DNA of 64,000 nt from assembly GCF_012524165.2 (NCBI RefSeq), contig NZ_JABACJ020000017.1, forward strand, positions 43,743 through 107,742, in the 5' to 3' direction. Position 1 is the first letter of the stretch. The number at the start of each line of letters is the position of its first letter. Shown piece after piece: positions 32,903 through 41,539 of the stretch. Source of the stretch: Faecalicatena faecalis. Its GTDB lineage: Bacteria; Bacillota; Clostridia; Lachnospirales; Lachnospiraceae. The notes below the pieces were generated by a model. That model was not told the DNA's origin. It ran no database searches and was given only the letters and a program-made list of their open reading frames with translations. Both the position numbers and the translations under genes were made by a program.

Positions 32903-33375
32903 AGCGATACCTCCCTGTCCTTGTTCTTGACCTTTGCCCGTTCCGCGTTTCTGCCCTGTGCAGCTTCTTTGAGGGTAGAGAGCAGCTTTCGGATTGAGGG
33001 CTTTTTCTCCTGTGTCAGCTTTTTTGCGGAAAATTCCTTAAAGGCTGCGGTCAGTACGTCCGCGTCCCGCCCCTTGAAGAAAACCAGATAGCGGGGCGGG
33101 CTTTCCGTCGCGTCCTTTTTCAGCGCAAAGTCGATACCGTACTTTTTCGCCGTACTCTCAAAGGCTTTGATATTGCCCTCGGTAATCTCAATGTTGGAAA
33201 CGCCCGCGTTCTGCTTCATAAGCTGCTTTAAGCTCTGCTTGCCCTGTGGCGGTTTGGAAAGCTGCTTTTTTCCCTTTGACAGTATGGCTTTCATTGCCTT
33301 TTGGAGCGTCTGGGCGGTCAGCTTCCCGGTCTTGATGTAAAGGGCTATGGTCTTTTCGTTTACTTCGTCCTGCAA
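32899..33375 (-). CDS. PcfB-like relaxosome/coupling accessory protein
   Basis: The 158-residue soluble protein matches PcfB-type proteins (DUF3801) that sit just upstream of the coupling protein gene: TIALYIKTGKLTAQTLQKAM and NIEITEGNIKAFESTAKKYG. The start is TTG 33375 behind AAAGGAGG. In plasmid pCF10, PcfB works with the relaxase and coupling protein. The tail EKKPSIRKLLSTLKEAA and a KNKDREVSL end resemble the tails of two other proteins of this ICE. Confidence 0.88.
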   Translation of the reverse strand: MQDEVNEKTIALYIKTGKLTAQTLQKAMKAILSKGKKQLSKPPQGKQSLKQLMKQNAGVSNIEITEGNIKAFESTAKKYGIDFALKKDATESPPRYLVFFKGRDADVLTAAFKEFSAKKLTQEKKPSIRKLLSTLKEAAQGRNAERAKVKNKDREVSL

Positions 33376-33416
33376 TTTGTCGCGTCCTCCTTTCGCGTTT
33401 CTTTATGGGGCGGCGG

Positions 33417-33638
33417 TCAGATACGCACCCGCAGCCCGTTCAAGTCCTCGGCTCTGATACCCACAAGATACCAGTTGTCGCCGTACTCAATCCGGGTCGG
33501 CTTCCACTTGCCCCGCACGAATACGTCAAAGCACTCGCCGCAATGCAAGCCCCCGTAGTAGCTGTTTAAGTCAAAGCGGATGTCGTAACGGTCGGTGCGC
33601 TCGTCAAATACCAATGCTCCTGTCATTTTCTGTGCCAT
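33417..33638 (-). CDS. DUF5348-type small protein
   Basis: The 73-residue beta-rich protein (MTGALVFDERTDRYDIRFDL, CGECFDVFVRGKWKPTRIEY) fits the DUF5348 family of mobile elements. The ATG at 33638 follows GGAGG. It lies between the replication initiator and PcfB. Function unknown. Confidence 0.75.
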   Translation of the reverse strand: MAQKMTGALVFDERTDRYDIRFDLNSYYGGLHCGECFDVFVRGKWKPTRIEYGDNWYLVGIRAEDLNGLRVRI

Positions 33639-33669
33639 AATAAAATCCTCCTTTTGTGGTTGTGGGTGG

Positions 33670-34653
33670 TTACAGGCTTTCGCCCTCGTTGCATGAATAA
33701 TAGTCCGGGTCGCCGTACTGCGGCTTTTTCGGTGACAGTGCGCCGCTTGCCATGTCATGGGCGACAAGGGAAGTGTAATAATTGCCGATAGTGGACGGGG
33801 CGTTGAAAAGGGCTGCTTTCAGATATTGCTTGATGTTGCGGATTTTCGTTGTGTTCTCCCGCATACAGTCAAGCACAAAGCGGATATGCTCGCCGTCCAG
33901 TTTCATAAACTTAGATTTCACAAGCTCTGCTGGGTAGTCGTCCCCCGCAATCCGTACCCGCTTTCTGGCGGTGCATACGGTTTCAAGCATGAGGTCTACA
34001 ATCTCGTCAAGCCTGTCACTGTCAAACTTCATGTCCTGTTTGAGAATGTGGTAGTCGATATTGTCCTTGATGATTTCCCGGTATATATCAACTGCGCTCT
34101 GTGCTGTCGCTTCCGTTCCTTTCCGTTCCGGCGGCGTAGCCGCTTCTCTGCAAGGAGAGGGGTTAGGGGAAAGGATAGGAATGGAATGGGTACTTTGTTC
34201 ATCAGTAATTATTTTTTCTTTTTTTGGTAAGTCAGTTCTTTGTATATCTTTATTTAATTGCGTTGGATTTTCCAACGTAGGTTTTTCCAATGTAGGTTTT
34301 TCCTGTGTTGGATTATCCAATGTTGGATTTTCCAATGTAGGTAAATCCGGCGTAGGCGGCTGCGGCTGCTCGAATATCACATAGTCCGCGCCCCGCAAGC
34401 GTCCTTTCTCGTCGCGCTCCCTTGAACGGACGATATACCCGGCGCGTTCAAGCTCCTTAATGGCTTCGCGGATAGCGTCTATCTTCTCCCGGTTGATAAG
34501 GGATAAGCCTTTCAAGGTGTAGTCCCAATCTTCGGGGAGTGACAGCATTTGCGACAACAGCCCCTTTGCCTTTAGGGAAAGCTCCTTGTTGCGTAGGTGG
34601 TGGTTGCTCATTACGGTATAGCCCTTGTTTCGTTCCACTCTGAAAACTGCCAT
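33670..34653 (-). CDS. Replication initiator (RepA_N-like N-terminus, DUF6017-like C-terminus)
   Basis: The 327-residue protein begins with a winged-helix initiator domain (NHHLRNKELSLKAKGLLSQM and EDWDYTLKGLSLINREKIDA). A Pro/Thr/Asn linker of 5-residue repeats (PTLEN, PTLDN, PTQEK) follows at about 102-131, then a helical C-terminal domain (residues 190-300). RepA_N-type initiators bind iterons placed inside their own gene, and the linker here is encoded by six AT-rich 15-base repeats. AAAGGAGCT precedes the ATG. It would let the excised ICE replicate as a circle. Confidence 0.85.
   Translation of the reverse strand: MAVFRVERNKGYTVMSNHHLRNKELSLKAKGLLSQMLSLPEDWDYTLKGLSLINREKIDAIREAIKELERAGYIVRSRERDEKGRLRGADYVIFEQPQPPTPDLPTLENPTLDNPTQEKPTLEKPTLENPTQLNKDIQRTDLPKKEKIITDEQSTHSIPILSPNPSPCREAATPPERKGTEATAQSAVDIYREIIKDNIDYHILKQDMKFDSDRLDEIVDLMLETVCTARKRVRIAGDDYPAELVKSKFMKLDGEHIRFVLDCMRENTTKIRNIKQYLKAALFNAPSTIGNYYTSLVAHDMASGALSPKKPQYGDPDYYSCNEGESL
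34261..34350. repeat. Six tandem 15-bp repeats inside the rep gene (candidate iterons)
   Basis: Consecutive 15-base units (for example TGTTGGATTTTCCAA, CGTAGGTTTTTCCAA) fill 34261-34350, with a degenerate seventh to 34365. They are AT-rich in a GC-rich gene and keep frame. Their place within the initiator gene matches the origin location in RepA_N replicons. Confidence 0.75.
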
Positions 34654-34680
34654 AGTTCATAGCTCCTTTGCTTTGGATTT

Positions 34681-34792
34681 GTTACGCAGTAGAAGCGCGG
34701 TTTCGGGGGATAAGGTATAAATCCCTTTCCGCGCCAGATACGCGCCCGGAAAACCGCTTGTAGCAAGGCTTTTTCTGCCCCTACTGCGTAAC
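34681..34792 (+). repeat. 112-bp repeat, copy 2, with 12-bp terminal inverted repeats
   Basis: The ends are GTTACGCAGTAG and CTACTGCGTAAC, exactly as in 14071-14182, with the same length and orientation. Inner sequence is partly conserved (GGTATAAAT, GCGCCCGGAAAA). It lies 28 bases upstream of the rep start codon, in the leader or promoter region of the first gene of the transfer operon. Confidence 0.8.
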
Positions 34793-34801
34793 AAAGGGCA
34801 T

Positions 34802-34851
34802 GAAAAAAGCGGCGTTCCTGTTCTCCCATGTAGAGAGTAAGAAACGCCGCT
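34802..34851 (-). terminator. Terminator at the right end of the ICE
   Basis: On the minus strand AGCGGCGTT and AACGCCGCT pair around a 26-base partly complementary loop, followed by TTTTTT. It would insulate the rep operon from minus-strand transcription entering from outside. Confidence 0.75.
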
Positions 34852-34920
34852 TCTGCGTCGTATTCAGTTTTTAGTACAATACCCTGCTTGTCCGTCGCTC
34901 GAAAAACCTTGATTTTCCAG

Positions 34921-35556
34921 TGTTTTCAAAAGTATCGTTATCTAACGTCAGCTTTGTTAGAGCCTGATAAGTACACGGGTAAGGTTCAAAAGGCAGTTAC
35001 AGCATATAAGAATGCACAGAAATATACTCAGTTAAGAAAAAAATGGAAAGACTTAACTGGAACCGATTCACCGTATGCATGGTCTAACAAATATTATATG
35101 CCAATTCTTGCTATGGTTCCTGAAGATGAAGTGGTTATTGCAAGAAAGGTATTTGGATTTATCAATTCTAAAACGAAGGATGAAAGATCTATTGCAACTG
35201 CTGAAGATTATATAAACAAAATGTCTTATGTGGATAATTTAAATAGTAAATATGAAAGAGATAAGGCATTTAAAGAAACATTTTTAAGAGATTCCTCTGT
35301 ATTGTTTGATGATGTAGAACCGGTAAAGAATTATCTTCACAGTCATGTTTCTGATTCGCCGTATCACTGGCTTGGGAGTAAAGAGGTTACTAATAGAATT
35401 AGAACTTTGTCTAAGGCTAAATACGTTGAATCTGGCTATGGTAAAGCAAAGAAAGTAATTGACGATATGCCGGCTGAACAGGTAAAGGAATATCTGAAGA
35501 AGCTGATTGAGGACAACCTTATTGTTGGCTTGGAAATTATAAAGGAACACAAGTAA
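34921..35556 (+). pseudogene. brxC: brxC-like BREX ATPase, only the C-terminal ~210 residues
   Basis: The frame has no start or ATPase motif. From about residue FQKYRYLTSALLEPDKYTG it reads as the C-terminal helical part of a large protein, ending VKEYLKKLIEDNLIVGLEII. The stop is 15 bases before pglZ. Position immediately before pglZ and brxL is that of the large ATPase BrxC/PglY in BREX operons, and the tail resembles BrxC ends as I recall them. The 5' sequence before about 34921 belongs to the ICE, so the gene was cut by ICE insertion. Such ATPases exceed 1000 residues, so most is missing. Confidence 0.65.
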
Positions 35557-35571
35557 TTCGGAGGACATTGT

Positions 35572-37857
35572 ATGAATCTGGATGATGCTAAAAAAAGAAT
35601 ACAGAATTATTTGAACTCAACAAAAAAATGGGCATTGATTGTAGATGTTCAAACAAAAACAGATTTGTCTGAGATAGTTGACTTCTTTAAGATTGGAGAA
35701 AATAAGTTCCCGTCAATGGAAGAACTTTGCAGTCAAGATGGTATTATAAAATTGGATGAATTGTATGATATTGTATCAAACAACAGTGGCAACACATTCA
35801 TTTCTGGAATAACCGGCTTTTTAATGCTTTTGGGAGAAGAAACCATAAGAAAGACTCTTAAAAATATGATTACAAGTAATATTTCAGGTCATGTTGTAAT
35901 TATTACTTATCAATGCAAGAAATTTTTAAATTTTTCAGACCCTAGAATTAAGGAAAGCGGTAGACTAGTTGTTGTTGATGGAAATGCAGATAGTGTATGT
36001 GATGTTTGTTTTATAGCGCCAACGCTTGCTGGTATCTTTCCGGGTTCTTATCAAGGGATTCAAAAGATAGGATATATTGTTGAAAATTGTAGATATGACA
36101 GTGCATATATTGCTACGAAGGTTGATAGGAGTTTCTTCTCAGAGACGCTTTATCATATTACACAGTTAAACAATGGATATGATATTCTTTGTGATAAAGA
36201 TTCGAGGACAAGCATTGTGCCGCGATATTTGGGAAGTGCAGAACAGTGGAATTATGTGCTCCAACGTATGGGAAAATGTGGGAATTGGAGTTCTGTTATT
36301 GCAGAAAATTTTGGCTCTGAAAGTAACCTTACCCATGCAATAATAGGATATGAACTTTTTGATAAGCAAAAGAAATGGTTGTATTTTGTGGCACTTTCTA
36401 TCTGTGGTATTAAGGATAACGAATACTTGCAGCTTGCTGCAAATAGAGCTTCAAATTCAGATGAGTTAATTAAATCTATTTTTCGTACGATTCTTACTTT
36501 GGATTGGCAAAACGAGAAATTCAAAGATTTATATATGCAAAGAAAAGAACTTATTAGAATGTTAGAGAATTCTCTTTCGATGACTATTGACTTTTGCAAG
36601 GTTGTGTCAGTTAAAGAGGAAAATGCAATTTTTTATTTGACTGATTTAACACAACCTGAAAAGGAAAAAATTATTGCTTGGCTTGATACATATGGTTCAA
36701 ACTATACACGGGAAGAATTGATTTCTATTTTAAATAATGTTTATCCAGATTTGGCAAGCTATCTTTCAAAGTTCCATTTCAAAAACGAACTTTTGGATAG
36801 TTATTTTGAAACATACAAGTATCAAAAGGTTGTTAATCGTATTCTCCCATCGTTTGAAGTTGTTGTTAATGAACAGTCAACAAAAATGGAGTTTGTAACA
36901 TTGTTAAAACCACGTACATCGTATATTGATAAATTGGATATGCAAAATTCACGGGCATTTTTCATTGATGCTCTAGGTGTAGAGTATCTTGGATTCATTC
37001 AGCAAAAGTGCAATGAATATAATCTTTCGGTAAATATTATATGTGCTAGATGCGAGTTACCTTCATTGACGGAGTATAACAAAGAGTTTGTTGAAACGCT
37101 TACCTTGGCGGGCTGTCCTATTTCTGATGTTAAAGATTTGGACGAAATCAAGCATCATGGAGAAAATAGTTTCGATTACGAAAAAGAGAAAACGCCTATT
37201 TACCTGATCAAAGAATTGGAAGTAATTGATGATTTGCTGAAGCAAATTCAGGCGAGCGTGTTTGGTGGTCAATATAGCAAGGCGATTATCATTTCAGACC
37301 ATGGTGCTAGCCGACTTGCCGTACTTCATGGAACAGAGAATGTGTGGAGCATGGCAACAAAAGGTGAGCATTCCGGAAGATGTTGCAGAATTAGTGAAAT
37401 TGACAGTAAACCTGATTTTGCAATAGAGGAATCTGGCTTTTGGGTTCTAGCTAATTATGACCGCTTTAAAGGAAGTAGGCGTGCTAATGTCGAGGTGCAT
37501 GGCGGGGCATCTATAGAAGAAGTTGCAGTACCAATTATAGAAATAACACAGAAATCGACTAATATTGAAGCTTTTATAGTTGATACATCGAAGGTGTTAA
37601 CTTTAGGTGCAAAAGAGCATGCGGTAATTAAACTATATGTTGGGATTAAAAACAATAATATTGCTATTAAGCTTGATGGCAATTATTACGATGCAGAAGC
37701 GACTGTTGATTCTTATGTGTATAGTGTGGATTTGAAAGAATATACCAAAAAAGGTAAGTTTACTTTTGATATTGTCAACGGAAGTGAGGTCCTTGCGGTT
37801 GAACAGCAGTTTGAAATTAAGAAAAAAGGCATGACTGAAGTAAGTCTGTTTGATTAA
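35572..37857 (+). CDS. pglZ: BREX PglZ-type phosphatase-fold protein (type-4-like)
   Basis: The 761-residue protein has the alkaline-phosphatase-like PglZ core: FFIDALGVEYLGFIQQ near residues 462-480 for the metal-binding Asp, and KAIIISDHGASRLAVLHG near 565-580 for the second metal site. The first 450 residues are mostly helical and the C-terminus is beta-rich. PglZ is the signature component of all BREX systems and is essential for their modification and defence. GGAG precedes the ATG. It is only 15 bases from the brxC-like remnant and 12 from brxL, so it was co-transcribed with them. Confidence 0.88.
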   Translation: MNLDDAKKRIQNYLNSTKKWALIVDVQTKTDLSEIVDFFKIGENKFPSMEELCSQDGIIKLDELYDIVSNNSGNTFISGITGFLMLLGEETIRKTLKNMITSNISGHVVIITYQCKKFLNFSDPRIKESGRLVVVDGNADSVCDVCFIAPTLAGIFPGSYQGIQKIGYIVENCRYDSAYIATKVDRSFFSETLYHITQLNNGYDILCDKDSRTSIVPRYLGSAEQWNYVLQRMGKCGNWSSVIAENFGSESNLTHAIIGYELFDKQKKWLYFVALSICGIKDNEYLQLAANRASNSDELIKSIFRTILTLDWQNEKFKDLYMQRKELIRMLENSLSMTIDFCKVVSVKEENAIFYLTDLTQPEKEKIIAWLDTYGSNYTREELISILNNVYPDLASYLSKFHFKNELLDSYFETYKYQKVVNRILPSFEVVVNEQSTKMEFVTLLKPRTSYIDKLDMQNSRAFFIDALGVEYLGFIQQKCNEYNLSVNIICARCELPSLTEYNKEFVETLTLAGCPISDVKDLDEIKHHGENSFDYEKEKTPIYLIKELEVIDDLLKQIQASVFGGQYSKAIIISDHGASRLAVLHGTENVWSMATKGEHSGRCCRISEIDSKPDFAIEESGFWVLANYDRFKGSRRANVEVHGGASIEEVAVPIIEITQKSTNIEAFIVDTSKVLTLGAKEHAVIKLYVGIKNNNIAIKLDGNYYDAEATVDSYVYSVDLKEYTKKGKFTFDIVNGSEVLAVEQQFEIKKKGMTEVSLFD

Positions 37858-37869
37858 GGAGTGAAATGA

Positions 37870-39306
37870 ATGAGCGAAAAACTTAGAGACTATTTTGATG
37901 AAATGGTTGTATATAAAGACTTAAGGAATAATAATTTCTTCTCCGCTTTAGGACTTCCAGCGTTTTTAAGAGATTATCTTTTAAAGACGTTTAGTGATGA
38001 TTTTGGCAATTTCGATATAGATGAAGTATCGGATTTTGTCAAGAAATTCATTCCTAAAAAAGAAGAATGGATGAGTATAAAAAACAAAATCATTTATGAA
38101 AATGAGAATGTCCAAATCCTAACGAAAATATCGGTTGATATCAATATTAAGACAGGAGAAATTTCATTTGCAATTCCGGATTTTGGAGTAACAGAAAAAG
38201 AAACCTTGATAGAACCAGCTATTTGGGAGGTCTATAAAGATGATTTAATTAATGCGGGTGAAACTTGGGGAATTATCAAACTTGGCTATCGCCCGCCGGA
38301 TGATATTGTGAAACCTAGGATTCCGGGTAAGATAAAATTGACTGGGTTTAAGAATTTTTGCCCATATACAGTAGAAGTAGATTACTATAAGGAAATGAGA
38401 ACTCATTTTACAATAAATGAGTGGATAGATATACTACTTGGTGCAATTGACTATAATGCAGAGGGATATGAGACAGAACTACAGAAACTTTCTATGCTTA
38501 CGAGATTGTTGCCTTTTGTAGAAAAGAGGGTTAATCTCATCGAACTAGCACCGAAAGGAACAGGAAAAAGTTATGTGTTTGGGCATATTAGTAAAAATGG
38601 CTTGCTGACAGATGGAGGTAAAGTTACTCGTTCAAAGATGTTTTATGATGCCAACAGAAGAAGACCAGGATACATATGCGGATCCGATTATGTGGCAATA
38701 GATGAAGTTAAACTCGTAAATTTTGGCAATGAGAACGAAATGCGTTCAATACTTCAAGGATATCTTGAGTATGGAACATTTAACTCGAATGGATATAATG
38801 GGGAATCTGATGCAGGCGTGGTTTTTCTTGGAAACATAAAAGAAGAAAATATGAATGAATACGAATACATGTTAGGAGAGTTGCCAACATTGTTCCAGGA
38901 AACGGCTCTTCTTGACCGTATTCATGGATTCGTAAAAGGATGGGACATTCCAAGAATGAACGATAGCCTGAAAATAACTGGCTGGGCACTTAATTCAGAA
39001 TATTTCTGCTCTATTTTGCATGAACTGAGAAATGATATGAGTTATCGTGCCATTGTAGAGCAAATTGTTGAAGTACCTGAGCATGCAGATACTAGAGATA
39101 CAGAAGCAATTAAGAGATTGGCTACAGCATATTTAAAACTTTTATTTCCGAATGTCAGAAATGAACTTGATATTGACAAAATAGAGTTTCGTGATTACTG
39201 CTTGTTGCCAGCTATGAAAATGCGCCGTATTATTAAAATTCAACAAGGAATGATTGATAGCGAATATAAGGGAAAGGATGTTCCGTTTTTAACGGTAAAA
39301 GAATAA
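37870..39306 (+). CDS. brxL: BREX BrxL-like AAA+ protein, short form without Lon domain
   Basis: The 478-residue protein has an N-terminal DNA-binding-like region (LRDYFDEMVVYKDLRNNNFF) and an AAA+ core with Walker A APKGTGKS (residues 227-234), Walker B-like YVAIDEVK and sensor TALLDRIHGF. This is the BrxL/Lon-like family. Type I BrxL proteins are about 680 residues because of a C-terminal Lon-protease-like domain; here the chain ends soon after the AAA+ part with no Ser-Lys protease dyad. Nothing suggests a frameshift. Its stop overlaps the next start by 1 base. Confidence 0.85.
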   Translation: MSEKLRDYFDEMVVYKDLRNNNFFSALGLPAFLRDYLLKTFSDDFGNFDIDEVSDFVKKFIPKKEEWMSIKNKIIYENENVQILTKISVDINIKTGEISFAIPDFGVTEKETLIEPAIWEVYKDDLINAGETWGIIKLGYRPPDDIVKPRIPGKIKLTGFKNFCPYTVEVDYYKEMRTHFTINEWIDILLGAIDYNAEGYETELQKLSMLTRLLPFVEKRVNLIELAPKGTGKSYVFGHISKNGLLTDGGKVTRSKMFYDANRRRPGYICGSDYVAIDEVKLVNFGNENEMRSILQGYLEYGTFNSNGYNGESDAGVVFLGNIKEENMNEYEYMLGELPTLFQETALLDRIHGFVKGWDIPRMNDSLKITGWALNSEYFCSILHELRNDMSYRAIVEQIVEVPEHADTRDTEAIKRLATAYLKLLFPNVRNELDIDKIEFRDYCLLPAMKMRRIIKIQQGMIDSEYKGKDVPFLTVKE

Positions 39307-39503
39307 TGGAAAAAGAATGCATTGCCTGTGGTAAGACACCTTTAGATAACGATACTGTGGGTATTAACAAAAAACTTCTTGGAAAAGGAATCAAAAATTT
39401 TTACTGTATGGATTGTTTGGCGGATTTTTTAGGATGTACGGTTGAGGATTTGTTGGACAAAATAGAAGAATTTAAATATGAAGGATGTACTCTTTTTAAA
39501 TAG
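39306..39503 (+). CDS. 65-residue CxxC zinc/iron-binding-like protein in the BREX operon
   Basis: This small protein has two CxxC pairs (ECIACGKTPL and NFYCMDCLADFLGC) and a further Cys near the end, so a zinc or iron-sulfur site is likely. It starts at the A of the brxL stop codon (TAATGG overlap) and ends 9 bases before the cysteine desulfurase gene, so it is translated as part of this operon. I do not recognise it as a named BREX component. A role as sulfur or electron carrier for the desulfurase is an inference from position and cysteines. Confidence 0.75.
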   Translation: MEKECIACGKTPLDNDTVGINKKLLGKGIKNFYCMDCLADFLGCTVEDLLDKIEEFKYEGCTLFK

Positions 39504-39512
39504 GGAAGAACT

Positions 39513-40637
39513 ATGAAGCAACATATATATGCCGATAATGCGGCAACAACAAAATTAGATAATGATGCATTAACAGCCATGCTTCCGTGGCTTCAAGATG
39601 AATATGGCAATGCCTCACAACCATATGCATTTGCGCGTAAACCGAAAAAAGCCTTAGCACATGCCAGGAATATAATTGCTACATGTATAGGTGCAGAACC
39701 CGATGAAATTTATTTTACATCAGGTGGTACTGAAAGCGATAATTGGGCTATCAAAGGATTGGTTGAACCAAACGATAAACAGGTTACAATCACATCCGAA
39801 ATTGAGCACCATGCAATCCTTAATACCTGTAATACATTGAAAGATTTTGGCTATCAGGTAGCCTATATACCTGTTAACAATCAAGGAATTGTATCTTCTA
39901 AAGCGTTATCAGATATTATTACAGAGAATACCAAGCTGGTATCTGTAATGATGGTTAATAACGAAATTGGAACAATAGAGCCAATTAAAGAATTGGCGGC
40001 TATTACGCATGCTCATGGAGCACTGTTTCATACAGATGCAGTTCAGGCAGTTGGACATATTCCAATTGATGTAAATGATTTTGGAGTGGATATGCTTTCG
40101 GCTTCAGCTCACAAGTTTAATGGCCCAAAGGGAATAGGTTTTCTATATATAAAAAAGGGCATCCAAATACATTCTTTTGCTGATGGAGGTGCACAGGAAT
40201 TTCGTATGCGTGCAGGAACAGAAAATATTGCATCGATAGTAGGAATGGCAGTAGCATTGCAAAAAAACTGTGATGAAATGGCTGAGACTCAAAAAAAACT
40301 ACGAGTGCTAGAACAGAAATTTTTTGAGATTTTTAAAGAATCTAAAATTGGTTTTATAAGAAATGGTTCCGAAAATCATGTTCCTGGGAATATCAATATA
40401 TCTATTCGTAACGCAAATGGTGAGATGTTGCTTCATCGATTAGATTTGATGGGAATTAGTATTTCTACTGGTTCAGCGTGCGATTCAGTGAATACGAAAA
40501 TTTCACATGTCATTAAGGCGATTGGTGTGCCGCCTGAATATGCTGAAGGAACTATTCGTATTTCGTTTGGTAAAGAAAATACAGTAGAAGATTCCGCTGC
40601 TGTAGCAAAAGCTCTTGTGAAAATTCTCGAGGGATAG
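39513..40637 (+). CDS. dndA: DndA/IscS-type cysteine desulfurase in the BREX operon
   Basis: The 374-residue PLP enzyme has the N-terminal YADNAATTKLDNDAL, FTSGGTESDNWAIKG, PLP-binding Lys in SASAHKFNGPKG (K201) and catalytic Cys in SISTGSACDSVN (C323). It moves sulfur from L-cysteine as a persulfide. Length and lack of NifU/IscU/mnmA neighbours make it more like DndA of phosphorothioation operons than a housekeeping IscS. Placement after brxL fits type 4 BREX, whose BrxP is a PAPS-reductase-like protein related to DndC; brxP itself is not in the window. The operon-specific role is inferred. Confidence 0.85.
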   Translation: MKQHIYADNAATTKLDNDALTAMLPWLQDEYGNASQPYAFARKPKKALAHARNIIATCIGAEPDEIYFTSGGTESDNWAIKGLVEPNDKQVTITSEIEHHAILNTCNTLKDFGYQVAYIPVNNQGIVSSKALSDIITENTKLVSVMMVNNEIGTIEPIKELAAITHAHGALFHTDAVQAVGHIPIDVNDFGVDMLSASAHKFNGPKGIGFLYIKKGIQIHSFADGGAQEFRMRAGTENIASIVGMAVALQKNCDEMAETQKKLRVLEQKFFEIFKESKIGFIRNGSENHVPGNINISIRNANGEMLLHRLDLMGISISTGSACDSVNTKISHVIKAIGVPPEYAEGTIRISFGKENTVEDSAAVAKALVKILEG

Positions 40638-40688
40638 GTAAGGATGATTTTTTGAGAAAATAGTATGCATAGTTCGGAAAGGAAGGCT

Positions 40689-41539
40689 ATGGAAACTAAG
40701 CCAAGAATGTTATATTTACAAAAGATTTTATTGGAAAGAACCGATGAAGAAAATACTCTTTCGACAACACAGTTAATCAATATATAGAGTGATGAATACG
40801 GAATATCTGCACATAGAACGACGGTTACGAAAGATATTGCAGCACTTCAGGAGTTTGGAATGGATATTGTGACAATCCATTCCATTAAGAGTAAATACTT
40901 TGATTGAAAAGATACATACGATGACCAGCCCGAGGCAGGTGGTAAAGTTGAAGCGTAATAACTATGTTGTCAATCGAATTAAGCCGGATAACGAGCAGAT
41001 ATATTACATCATAGTTGCTATAAACAATGCCATCAATGAGGGTAAACAGATTTCCTTTCAGTATTATGATTATACCGGTTAAAGAAAAAGGGCGAGGTAT
41101 ATAAATTCAGTCCGTACAAACATTTGGAATGGGGATAATTATTATGTTATCGGATATTCAGAGAAGAAAAGTAAGGTTATCAATTTCAGAGTAGACCGTA
41201 TTGATTCAAAACCAGAGATATTTGATAAAGATTTACTTCCTATACCTGATGATTTTGATATAGAGAATTACACAAAATAAGTATTCTTTATGTTCCCAGG
41301 CGAGAAAGTCCTTGTGGATTTGCGGTGTGATAACAGCCTAATGAAAACAGTGGTTGACCGGTTTGGTGAAGATGTAACAACTCTTGCGTATGATATGACT
41401 TCTTTCAAGGTGCAGACCGAAGTGTCAGCAAGTCCGGCCTTTTTCGGGTAGGTGTTTGGTTTTAATGGTAAGGTACAGATACTTGCACCGGAAAGCGTGA
41501 AAGAGCAGTACAGACAGATGATTGAAAAAGCGAATGAAG
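40689..41539 (+). pseudogene. WYL-domain transcriptional regulator, decayed
   Basis: Stitched frames give METKPRMLYLQKILLERTDE with a DeoR/HTH-like start (HRTTVTKDIAALQEFGMDI). The WYL-type middle follows (YYIIVAINNAINEGKQISFQ, YYVIGYSEKKSKVINFRVDR) and then the C-terminal part (ILAPESVKEQYRQMIEKA). At least four stop codons interrupt it (near 40784, 41080, 41278 and 41450) and part of the segment after the helix-turn-helix is deleted. WYL proteins often regulate defence loci. It may once have controlled the adjacent BREX operon or the DUF1016 gene. The RNA is not translatable now. Confidence 0.8.

Noticed and set aside
39513..40637. Housekeeping IscS/NifS interpretation of the desulfurase
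   Set aside because: No iscU, iscR, nifU, thiI or mnmA gene is adjacent and the gene is coupled to brxL; still, sequence alone does not exclude it.
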